Source: Congregibacter sp.
Lineage (GTDB): Bacteria > Pseudomonadota > Gammaproteobacteria > Pseudomonadales > Halieaceae
Assembly (NCBI GenBank): GCA_013911345.1
Contig: JACETJ010000015.1
Coordinates: forward strand, 1-15,125
Length of the DNA: 15,125 nt
Reading direction: 5' to 3'
Shown here: positions 7,120-13,549 of the stretch, piece by piece
Layout of the letters: each line of letters begins with the position of its first letter
How positions within the stretch are numbered: the stretch's first letter is position 1
Translations under genes and position numbers: made by a program
Notes under the pieces: generated by a model
The model's input: the letters and a program-made list of their open reading frames with translations, nothing else
What the model was told of the DNA's origin: nothing
The model's database searches: none

Positions 7120-7913
7120 ACCCCAGTTTGGAAAGATGGGAGGAGTGGCAGCTAGCCACGCCGCTGGAGGTTCGCCCGGGCTTGGGAGTCCTGTTGGCAA
7201 AGGGGAGCGGTCATAGCATCTTTGAGATTCTGGGCACGCCCCAGCTGGTGGGAAGGCTCAGGCACCAATCAACTCGACTCACTGAAGAGGCTTTCCGGCA
7301 GGAACACGCGGCCTGGTCCAGGGCAGCACACCATGGACTGGCACCGAGAATAGTTTTCACTGATGAACAAGAGCAAGTGGTGATCTGCGAACGCGTTGAA
7401 GCAGCCGGGCAGCCTGTGTCCGCTGAGGCGCTTGGCCGACTCTGCCGCCAGATTCATGAGGTGCCTGGCGTCAGTCATCGACTCGTACTGAGTCGCGATA
7501 TCGAGCACTACCTCGATCAACTACCTGCCGATCTTGCGCATCAATGGCGCGCTGCCATGCAGGCCTGTGACGCTGAAAACGCCCTCGCGAGACTGGCAGC
7601 GGACACCCCCTACCTCTGTCACAACGACCTGACCCCCGGTAATCTGATGACTCACGGCGATGATCTGATAGCGATCGATTGGGAATACGCGGCCATGGGC
7701 AGTCGATATTTTGATGCGGGTATTGCCTGTGCTTCACTTCCCGACGGGGAACAAGACACCATGATGAGGCACGTATTTGGCGACACACTCGACGAGGGCC
7801 TGGTGACGGCAGGCAAACACGTCGCCGGGCTGGTGACAGCGCTCTGGCAGTGTTGCTTTGCAGTCGATGGCGCGCCCTCGCCCGCCGAGTGGCTAAGGTC
7901 AGCAGAATCCTGA
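7086..7913 (+). CDS. thiK: Thiamine kinase-like phosphotransferase (ThiK/choline kinase/APH fold)
   Basis: A 275-residue kinase of the aminoglycoside/choline phosphotransferase fold, about the length of E. coli ThiK (274). The Brenner catalytic motif H179-N-D181-LTPG-N186 and the metal-binding IDWEY (D198) are intact, so the enzyme should be active. A likely nucleotide-binding N-lobe covers about 30-105 (FEILGTPQLVGRL, VVICERVE). In this setting the reaction would be ATP-dependent phosphorylation of thiamin to thiamin monophosphate, trapping vitamin brought in by PnuT. The ATG at 7086 lies inside the end of pnuT (34-nt overlap). A GGGG stretch 8 nt upstream may serve as ribosome site, and later in-frame starts are non-ATG and lack a site. 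Choline- or aminoglycoside-type substrates are possible for the fold, but the context argues for thiamin. TGATG couples it to panE. Confidence 0.85.
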   Translation: MAYTVATADVINPSLERWEEWQLATPLEVRPGLGVLLAKGSGHSIFEILGTPQLVGRLRHQSTRLTEEAFRQEHAAWSRAAHHGLAPRIVFTDEQEQVVICERVEAAGQPVSAEALGRLCRQIHEVPGVSHRLVLSRDIEHYLDQLPADLAHQWRAAMQACDAENALARLAADTPYLCHNDLTPGNLMTHGDDLIAIDWEYAAMGSRYFDAGIACASLPDGEQDTMMRHVFGDTLDEGLVTAGKHVAGLVTALWQCCFAVDGAPSPAEWLRSAES

Positions 7914-8821
7914 TGAGCGAACGATGGCATGTCCTGGGGGTCGGCGCGATCGGCGGACTGTTTGCCTGCCGACTGCAGTCCGGAGGCGCGGACGTCAGGC
8001 TATTGGCCAGAGAGGATGATCGGCCAATGCGAGAGCTGATTCTGAAGAGCGATCAGGTGGAGCGCTTTCAGTTCCCCCAGCAAAACCTCACCACTGGCCA
8101 GCAACCCTTTGAGCAGCTGTTGATCTGCACCAAAGCATGGGCAGTCGAGGCGGCTGTCCAATCCATAGCGCCAAGACTCACTGCTCACAGCGTAGTGGTA
8201 TTACTCTGCAACGGTATGGGTCTCGCTGAGATCGTCGCGCCGTTAATTGGCGAGGCCCAACTTGTGCTGGGCTCGACCACATCTGGATGCCGGCGCTCCG
8301 CCGAGAACGAACTGATGCTATCTGGCGAGGGCAGCACCCAACTAGGAACATTAACTCACAGCGCTGAGCCCCCATCCTGGCTGCCCTGCTGGCAACAGGG
8401 CGTGCCCAAACTGACTTGGGAAACCGATATCCGGTCAGTGCTGCTGACCAAGGTGTCCGTCAACGCGGTGATCAATCCGCTGACCGCGATCCATCAGGTA
8501 TGCAATGGCGATCTGTTGCAGCCGCCTCTGTGGGAAAAAACTCAGGCATTGATCGCAGAGGTACAGCTGTTACTGCGCAGCGCTCACGCCTTGGATATTG
8601 CCGCCGGACTCCCAGAGCGGGTTCGGGCAGTTTGCGAGAGCACCTCAGCCAATCACTCGTCCATGCGCGTCGATTTAGAGAGAGGTGCTCGGACCGAAGT
8701 TGATGCCATTGTGGGCTGGCTCCTCCGGGATTTAACCCCGAATCCGCCCAAAACCCCTTCACTCAGCGCACTTTTTGAGGCAGTGCGACAACAAGATCGC
8801 GGTCTATCGTCAGCCTCTTAG
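7913..8821 (+). CDS. panE: 2-dehydropantoate 2-reductase (ketopantoate reductase, ApbA/PanE family)
   Basis: NADPH-dependent reduction of ketopantoate to pantoate for coenzyme A synthesis. The 302-residue protein shows the Rossmann motif G9-V-G11-AI-G14. ICTKAW with K73 follows, then N100 (LLCNGMG). K180 and N184 lie in LLTKVSVNAVINPLTA, and S250-MRVDLERGARTE262-VDAI is at the C-terminus. These correspond to the cofactor and catalytic residues of E. coli PanE (Lys176, Asn98, Ser244, Glu256), so it looks like a genuine enzyme, not just a fold relative. The start ATG 7913-7915 shares one base with the thiK stop (TGATG), so it is translationally coupled within the TPP-riboswitch operon. PanE was also isolated as ApbA, a gene affecting thiamin synthesis in Salmonella, which makes the placement interesting. 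The 3' end overlaps ampE by 4 bp. Confidence 0.9.
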   Translation: MSERWHVLGVGAIGGLFACRLQSGGADVRLLAREDDRPMRELILKSDQVERFQFPQQNLTTGQQPFEQLLICTKAWAVEAAVQSIAPRLTAHSVVVLLCNGMGLAEIVAPLIGEAQLVLGSTTSGCRRSAENELMLSGEGSTQLGTLTHSAEPPSWLPCWQQGVPKLTWETDIRSVLLTKVSVNAVINPLTAIHQVCNGDLLQPPLWEKTQALIAEVQLLLRSAHALDIAAGLPERVRAVCESTSANHSSMRVDLERGARTEVDAIVGWLLRDLTPNPPKTPSLSALFEAVRQQDRGLSSAS

Positions 8822-9630
8822 ACGAGAGCCAGCAATGACAGCACTACCACCCAGACCCCGGTAGCCCTATTAATCGCCTTTTGAGTGGTTTCCACCGCTT
8901 TCACCACGCCCTGCGGGTCATTGAGATCTTCCTCATCCAGCTGCCAGGCTCGTTCGATACCCCTCGCCAACAACACCTCAGACGAGACCTCGTTATCAAA
9001 CGCGTCTTTGGTCAGCAAGCCCCGGGAGCGCTCGAAATCCCCCAGTAAAGAGAAAGTCAGGAGTAGCAGCCTTGCGGGCAACCAATCAAGTACCTTCTGG
9101 GCAACCTCAAAACGCCCGCTGCTTCCCGTATTCGACAATTCCACGAGGCGATAGACAGCCGCGGCGAAGGGACCTAAAAGCCAGAAATACAGTATCGGTG
9201 GAAACCACCGGGCAAAACCTCGATAAACGAAATCGCGCATCGCAAGCTGTCCGCGCCCTTCACCCGTATCACCGCCGGCGACCCCCTGCTTGAGTAGCAT
9301 CGCGGCGCCCTCATCGTCTCCGACGCGAGCGCGGGCAAGAAATCGCTGTAGCTCAGTGGGATAATCGCCCCGGCCCAAAGAGAAATACAAAAGCGCGGTG
9401 CCGATGAGCGCCTCAGCCAGCCCACCAAGGACAGCCTCAAGCACCGCCAGCACGATCACTCCCGCCAGCACTGGCGCACCGACACGTAGCGCCAGAGATG
9501 GCCACAGGTCGAGTTCGATCGCATCGACGCGACGACTGAGTGCGAGGAACCAACGGTCACCGTGAAGGGGTCCACCGGCGCCCAATAGCGCGAACAAACT
9601 GACTACCACAATAAAAATCAGGTACGACAC
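8818..9630 (-). CDS. ampE: AmpE, inner-membrane regulatory signalling protein
   Basis: Integral inner-membrane protein encoded with AmpD in many gammaproteobacteria. It is linked to peptidoglycan recycling and beta-lactamase regulation, with no firmly established biochemical activity. Of its 270 residues, hydrophobic segments are visible near 3-18, 48-68, 70-85, 143-162, 183-198 and 254-270. Family stretches include YFSLGRGDYPTELQRFL (82-98), FVYRGFARWFPPILYFWLLGP (134-154) and AVYRLVELSN. The start is GTG at 9630, supported by a strong AAGGAG (9641-9646) 10 nt upstream that overlaps the ampD stop. Gene order ampD-ampE and a gap of 14 nt indicate one operon. The final codons run into the 3' end of panE on the other strand. 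Confidence 0.92.
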   Translation of the reverse strand: MSYLIFIVVVSLFALLGAGGPLHGDRWFLALSRRVDAIELDLWPSLALRVGAPVLAGVIVLAVLEAVLGGLAEALIGTALLYFSLGRGDYPTELQRFLARARVGDDEGAAMLLKQGVAGGDTGEGRGQLAMRDFVYRGFARWFPPILYFWLLGPFAAAVYRLVELSNTGSSGRFEVAQKVLDWLPARLLLLTFSLLGDFERSRGLLTKDAFDNEVSSEVLLARGIERAWQLDEEDLNDPQGVVKAVETTQKAINRATGVWVVVLSLLALV

Positions 9631-9644
9631 TCTCGAGCGTCTCC

Positions 9645-10214
9645 TTACTGCTCTGACTGATGGGCGACCAGACGGGACCAGTCAAAGGCGGGTCCCGGAT
9701 CGGTCTTGCGGCCCGGTGCAATATCGCTATGCCCAACGATAGCATCGTGCCGGATATCGGGGTATTGCTTTGTCAGCGCGCCCAGCAACTGATTTAAAGC
9801 ATCGTATTGCGAGTCGGTGTAGGCCTCTTCGTCACAGCCCTCGAGTTCAATACCGATACTGAAATCATTACATTGCTCGCGCCCCTTCCAAGACGAGGCG
9901 CCGGCGTGCCAAGCCCGCTCGTCGGTTGAAACAAACTGCACCACTTCACCTGCCCGACGAATCAGGAAGTGCGCTGACACTTCAAGGTGCGCGATTTCCG
10001 AAAAATAAGGATGCGCTGCAGCGTCCAGCGTGTTCGTGAACAACGCCTCAATCTCCGGCCCCCCATATTGGCCCGGCGGCAAAGAGATACCGTGCACGAC
10101 GACTAGGTCAGTCACCGCGCCCTCGGGCCTGGGGTTACAATTGGGAGACAATATGTGGAGGGCACCTGCAAGCCAGCCTTCATGGATCTTCCATTGGTCA
10201 GTGATAGTCGCCAC
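9645..10214 (-). CDS. ampD: 1,6-anhydro-N-acetylmuramyl-L-alanine amidase AmpD
   Basis: Cytoplasmic zinc amidase that cuts the stem peptide from 1,6-anhydroMurNAc-peptides during cell-wall recycling, thereby lowering the inducer of AmpR-type beta-lactamase systems. It has 189 residues, like the family. The zinc ligands H41 (LVVVHGISLPPG), H162 (VGHSDIAPGRK) and D172 (KTDPGPAFDW) are present, with the catalytic E123 (IGIELEG) and K170. All match the E. coli set H34, H154, D164, E116, K162. There is no signal peptide, which distinguishes it from the exported AmiD/AmpDh2-3 amidases. The start is GTG at 10214; an in-frame stop lies four codons upstream and no later start keeps the N-terminus. There is no Shine-Dalgarno match in front of it, so initiation may be weak or leaderless. 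Confidence 0.95.
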   Translation of the reverse strand: MATITDQWKIHEGWLAGALHILSPNCNPRPEGAVTDLVVVHGISLPPGQYGGPEIEALFTNTLDAAAHPYFSEIAHLEVSAHFLIRRAGEVVQFVSTDERAWHAGASSWKGREQCNDFSIGIELEGCDEEAYTDSQYDALNQLLGALTKQYPDIRHDAIVGHSDIAPGRKTDPGPAFDWSRLVAHQSEQ

Positions 10215-10241
10215 GAGGTAATCTTATCGCACACTGAGGAA

Positions 10242-10263
10242 TGCGCGAGACAGCTGTCGCGCA
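10242..10263. repeat. GC-rich inverted repeat in the ampD/nadC divergent spacer
   Basis: TGCGCGA (10242-10248) and TCGCGCA (10257-10263) are perfect 7-bp arms around an 8-nt loop. In a second register GACAGCTGTC (10249-10258) is a perfect 10-bp palindrome. It sits between two divergent starts about 90 nt apart, where both promoters must be. An operator or an RNA hairpin in the nadC leader are both possible; no known family of site is recognised. Confidence 0.4.
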
Positions 10264-10303
10264 CCCTCTCTAGCCATTGACGAAGGTAGCACAGCAGCCA
10301 CCC

Positions 10304-11131
10304 ATGATTACCGCAGATGACATTGCCAAACTTGTCGCTCTAGCGCTCGCCGAAGATATTGGTGCTGGCGATGTAACCGCTGAGCTTATCGAATCTGACG
10401 TGCAAGCCAGTGGCAGCATCGTAACGCGAGAGGACGGCATCCTGTGCGGAACCGCTTTCGCAGCGGCGGCCTTTCAGCAAATTGATCCCAGCTGCCATCT
10501 GAAATGGGCTGCGCAGGATGGCGATGCGCTCACAGCCAGCAACACGCTTTGCACCCTGAGCGGACCCGCCCGCGCGCTGTTGACTGGAGAACGCACCGCA
10601 CTCAATTTTTTACAGTTGCTGTCGGGCACCGCGACGACCGCAAGCCACTATGCCGCGCGGGTGGCACACACCCGCGTCAAACTGCTGGACACGCGTAAGA
10701 CGGTGCCCGGTCTCAGACTCGCACAGAAGTACGCCGTGACCTGCGGAGGGTGTTACAACCACCGCATCGGATTATTTGATGCCTTTTTGATTAAAGAAAA
10801 CCACATCTCGGCCGCCGGTGGCATTGCTGAAGCGGTGGCTGCCGCGAGAAAAGTCTCGCCTGATAAGCCGGTAGAGGTCGAGGTGGAAAACGAGCATGAA
10901 CTAGAGCAGGCACTCACAGCGGAAGCAGATCGCATCATGCTCGACAATTTTACGCTCCCAGCGCTCCGCAGTGCCGTCGCGCATACCGCAGGCAGAGCCG
11001 AGCTTGAGGCATCGGGCAACGTCACCGATGAGACACTGGTTGCCATCGCCGAGACGGGCGTCGACTTCATCTCAATCGGTGCGCTGACCAAACACGTCAA
11101 GGCGTTAGATCTGTCGATGCGAATCGACTGA
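10304..11131 (+). CDS. nadC: Quinolinate phosphoribosyltransferase (nicotinate-nucleotide diphosphorylase, carboxylating)
   Basis: Makes nicotinate mononucleotide, CO2 and pyrophosphate from quinolinate and PRPP in de novo NAD synthesis; cytoplasmic. The 275-residue reading (ATG 10304) begins directly with the N-terminal helix ([19 protein letters not shown]). It shows the family residues D129-T-R131-K132-T in [18 protein letters not shown]153-R154-IGLFDAFL, K164-EN-H167 and E-x-E (EVEVENEHE), with IMLDNF and [11 protein letters not shown] closing the barrel. A TTG at 10277 would add nine residues, but neither start has a good ribosome site. I prefer the ATG because it gives the usual family N-terminus. 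It is divergent from ampD and ends 5 nt from the convergent rraA-like gene. In pseudomonads ampD and nadC are also neighbours, so the arrangement is conventional. Confidence 0.94.
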   Translation: MITADDIAKLVALALAEDIGAGDVTAELIESDVQASGSIVTREDGILCGTAFAAAAFQQIDPSCHLKWAAQDGDALTASNTLCTLSGPARALLTGERTALNFLQLLSGTATTASHYAARVAHTRVKLLDTRKTVPGLRLAQKYAVTCGGCYNHRIGLFDAFLIKENHISAAGGIAEAVAAARKVSPDKPVEVEVENEHELEQALTAEADRIMLDNFTLPALRSAVAHTAGRAELEASGNVTDETLVAIAETGVDFISIGALTKHVKALDLSMRID

Positions 11132-11136
11132 ACCCG

Positions 11137-11637
11137 CTAGCTGTGGATGGGCTCGCTGCTCACCAAAACACCATTGCGATCAGCGTAGAGCCAATCACCG
11201 GGGGTGACCGGCACCTCACGTAACATCAGTGGAATATCCCGGTCGCCCACACCCCGCTTATCCGTTTTGACGGGGCAAACACCCAGGGCCTGCACACCGA
11301 TATCGATCTCATCGATGACCTCGACATCGCGGATCGCGCCGACCACCACGACCCCAGCCCAACCATTGTCTGAAGCGAGCTGCGCAAGACGATCGCCTAG
11401 CAAGGATCGGTGCAGGGCGCCCTGCCCATCCACCAATAGAACTCGACCAGCACCCGGCTCAGCGACGGCCTCAGCCACCCGTGAGTTATCGGCATGGCAG
11501 GCAATTGTGGAGACAGGACCAGCAAAGCGCTCTCGGGTGCCAAACGAGCGAAACTGAAAGCCCAGGTGCTGTGCCGCGGGGTGCGAATCCGACAGATCGG
11601 GTGTTGTGAATGCCAACACCGGTTCAGAACCAGTCAT
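11137..11637 (-). CDS. RraA-family protein, possible 4-hydroxy-4-methyl-2-oxoglutarate/oxaloacetate aldolase-type enzyme
   Basis: A 166-residue member of the RraA fold. Two roles are known in the family: inhibition of RNase E (E. coli RraA) and divalent-metal pyruvate aldolase/oxaloacetate decarboxylase. Visible landmarks are FGTRERFAGPVSTIAC (32-47), GAGRVLLVDGQGALHRSLLG (62-81), and D82 followed after exactly 20 residues by R103-D104 (GAIRDVEVIDEIDIGVQALG). PGDWLYADRNGVLVS (146-160) follows. The D-x20-R-D pattern is the metal-binding and catalytic motif of the aldolase branch, so enzyme activity is plausible. The start ATG at 11637 lies inside the end of the acyl-CoA dehydrogenase gene (14-nt overlap), suggesting translational coupling; there is no separate ribosome site. 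A longer reading to 11715 in the same frame only shadows the neighbouring gene. The symbol rraA would fit the family, but the function is open. Confidence 0.85.
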   Translation of the reverse strand: MTGSEPVLAFTTPDLSDSHPAAQHLGFQFRSFGTRERFAGPVSTIACHADNSRVAEAVAEPGAGRVLLVDGQGALHRSLLGDRLAQLASDNGWAGVVVVGAIRDVEVIDEIDIGVQALGVCPVKTDKRGVGDRDIPLMLREVPVTPGDWLYADRNGVLVSSEPIHS

Positions 11638-13387
11638 AGGAGAAATCAGACAAGCTCTCACCCGGCGCGTCAATGGCGCCGGCGTGAGCGCGCGCTCTTG
11701 GCAGTAAACGCTCAATGTAGAACTGCGCGGTATTCACTTTTCGATCACAGAAGACAACGCGCTCCCCATTGGCAGACAAATTCGCCGCCACCAGCGCACC
11801 GCGCGCCAGTTGCCAGCCGCCAAACAGGTAGCCGGTCTGCATCATGTAATCAAAAGAGCCACCCAGCGCGGCAAACCGGTCATCACCCAGTGTCGCGAGT
11901 AGACGCTGCGTCGTCTCGACGTGCTCAGCGAGCGATTCGGCGAGACGACCTCCCATGCTGTGGAGTCGCTCGTCACTGTGGCCTTGCAATGTGGCGGCCA
12001 CTTCACGGATTTCGGCCTGCATGGCCTCCATGGTGGCGCCACCGTCGCGACCAAGCTTACGGTTCAGCAGATCCGCCGCCTGAATGCCGTTGGTGCCCTC
12101 ATAGATCGGTGTAATGCGCACGTCACGCAGATACTGCGCCGCACCGGTTTCCTCAACGTAGCCCATACCGCCGTGTACCTGAACACCCAAAGAGGTCACC
12201 TCCATACCCAGCTCGGTGAGCCAACCTTTGATCACTGGAATCATCAGATCTATGCGACGTTGACTCGCCTCACGGGTCCCTTCGGGACCGGCGTGCGCAA
12301 GATCCATCGTCACCGCCTCGGAGTAAGCGAGCGCGCGCATGGCTTCATTGAGCGCGCGCATCGTTAACAGCATGCGTTTGACATCGGCGTGCTCGATGAT
12401 CGGCACCCCGCCCTGAACCCGCTCCCGCGCGTATCCCACCGCTTTCTGGTAAGCGCCCTCGGATGCACCAAGGCCTTGCAGGCCCACTTTAAGGCGCGCC
12501 TCGTTCATCATCGTGAACATGCAGGCGAGGCCTTGATTCTCCTCGCCCACCAAATAGCCAATCGCGCCGCCTTTGTCGCCATACGCCATGACACAGGTGG
12601 GGCTGCCGTGAATGCCCAGCTTGTGCTCAACGGAGACCGGGTAAGCATCGTTGCGTTCGCCCAGCGTGCCGTCGTCATTCACCATGAACTTCGGGACCAA
12701 AAAGAGTGATATCCCGCGGCTGCCCTCGGGCGCATCGGGGAGACGTGCGAGGACCAGGTGGATGATGTTATCGGTCGCGTCGTGATCACCCCAAGTGATG
12801 TAAATCTTCTGCCCGAAAATGCGGTAGTGCCCACCCTCGCGCTCGGCGCGGGTTTTCATGGGGCCAAGATCTGAACCCGCGCCCGACTCGGTAAGGTTCA
12901 TGGTGCCCGACCACTCACCGGAATAGATTTTTTCAAGGTAAGTGGCTTTGAGCGCCTCATTCGCGTGGGCCGAAATCGCCAGCGCGGCACCGGCACTGAG
13001 GAAAGGCTCAAGTGCAAAAGCCATGTCAGCACTGTTCCACATCTCACATGCGGCCGTGCCAAACAGTTCGGGCAGGCCCTGACCGCCCTGATCTTGCGGT
13101 GCCGAGATACCGACCCATCCGCCAGCGCCCAATTGCTGAATGGCATCCCCATAGCCCGGTGGGATAGTGACCGCGCTGTCACTGCAGCGCGCCGGATGCG
13201 CGTCACCGACCCGCCTCAAGGGCGAGACCACATCGGATGCGAACTTCGCGGCTTCATCAAGGAGCGCGGTGGTCAGCTCATTGCCCAAACCCAGTTCTGC
13301 GTAATGTGGCAGCTCGCCCAACACTGAGCCGACGTCGAGCACGTCGTCGATCAGAAACTGCATGTCATCTGTGGGGGCCGTATACAT
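11624..13387 (-). CDS. Acyl-CoA dehydrogenase, DmdC / long C-terminal-domain type
   Basis: FAD-dependent acyl-CoA dehydrogenase of about 590 residues, longer than the classic 380-400 because of an added C-terminal domain. This is the architecture of DmdC (3-methylmercaptopropionyl-CoA dehydrogenase of DMSP demethylation) and many fatty-acid paralogs. An N-terminal cap (YTAPTDDMQFLIDDVL) typical of the group comes first. The ACAD signature MNLTESGAGSDLG (163-175) and FGQKIYITWGDHD (191-203) follow, then KLGIHGSPTCVM (256-267) and VHGGMGYVEETGAAQYLRD (404-422). IYEGTNGIQ has E430 as the expected catalytic base. The C-terminal extension covers about 445-587. GAGGAAG, about 5 nt upstream of the ATG at 13387, supports the start. 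It is divergent from a LysR gene and overlaps the RraA-like gene. The exact acyl substrate cannot be told from sequence; the DMSP role is only one option. Confidence 0.9.
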   Translation of the reverse strand: MYTAPTDDMQFLIDDVLDVGSVLGELPHYAELGLGNELTTALLDEAAKFASDVVSPLRRVGDAHPARCSDSAVTIPPGYGDAIQQLGAGGWVGISAPQDQGGQGLPELFGTAACEMWNSADMAFALEPFLSAGAALAISAHANEALKATYLEKIYSGEWSGTMNLTESGAGSDLGPMKTRAEREGGHYRIFGQKIYITWGDHDATDNIIHLVLARLPDAPEGSRGISLFLVPKFMVNDDGTLGERNDAYPVSVEHKLGIHGSPTCVMAYGDKGGAIGYLVGEENQGLACMFTMMNEARLKVGLQGLGASEGAYQKAVGYARERVQGGVPIIEHADVKRMLLTMRALNEAMRALAYSEAVTMDLAHAGPEGTREASQRRIDLMIPVIKGWLTELGMEVTSLGVQVHGGMGYVEETGAAQYLRDVRITPIYEGTNGIQAADLLNRKLGRDGGATMEAMQAEIREVAATLQGHSDERLHSMGGRLAESLAEHVETTQRLLATLGDDRFAALGGSFDYMMQTGYLFGGWQLARGALVAANLSANGERVVFCDRKVNTAQFYIERLLPRARAHAGAIDAPGESLSDFSYDWF

Positions 13388-13456
13388 CGTGTCTTCCTCG
13401 TTTTGGAACCGTTTTGGAGCGCGCGTTCGTTTGCGCCATCCGCCTATATGCCACGC

Positions 13457-13489
13457 ATTTTTGCCAAGCCTTAGTCATACGGCAAAAAT
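13457..13489. promoter_or_regulatory. 9-bp inverted repeat, candidate regulator site
   Basis: ATTTTTGCC (13457-13465) and GGCAAAAAT (13481-13489) are perfect 9-bp arms separated by 15 nt, in the 162-nt spacer between the divergent acyl-CoA dehydrogenase and LysR genes. Placement about 70-100 nt upstream of the dehydrogenase start and upstream of the LysR -10 suits an activator or recall site. It is AT-rich at the arms, in contrast to the surrounding GC-rich DNA. Confidence 0.45.
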
Positions 13490-13502
13490 ATGGCCAAAGA
13501 GT

Positions 13503-13508
13503 TATAAT
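13503..13508 (+). promoter_or_regulatory. Perfect -10 hexamer upstream of the LysR gene
   Basis: TATAAT at 13503-13508, 41 nt before the lysR start codon. No recognisable -35 is present at 16-18 nt (the region reads CGGCAA), so the promoter is probably weak or needs an activator. The palindrome at 13507-13521 overlaps its 3' edge and the expected start of transcription, which would suit autorepression. Confidence 0.5.
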
Positions 13509-13521
13509 TCATCTCATGAAT
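13507..13521. promoter_or_regulatory. LysR-type T-N11-A palindrome, candidate autoregulatory operator
   Basis: ATTCATCTCATGAAT: 6-bp perfect arms with a 3-nt centre, containing a T-N11-A (TTCATCTCATGAA), the spacing shared by LysR-type binding sites. It lies next to the TATAAT at 13503 and between divergent genes, the classic location for LysR control of itself and of its neighbour. Confidence 0.5.
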
Positions 13522-13549
13522 AAAGGCGGGCACGCCTGATGCGCATTAT

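Noticed and set aside
11638..11715. Longer start for the RraA-like gene at 11715
   Set aside because: The extra 26 residues lie entirely inside the dehydrogenase coding region and have no RraA-family counterpart; the ATG at 11637 gives a normal N-terminus.
11494..12114. Plus-strand open frame of 206 codons opposite the dehydrogenase and RraA-like genes
   Set aside because: Shadow of two well-supported minus-strand genes, with Arg/His-rich, low-information composition.
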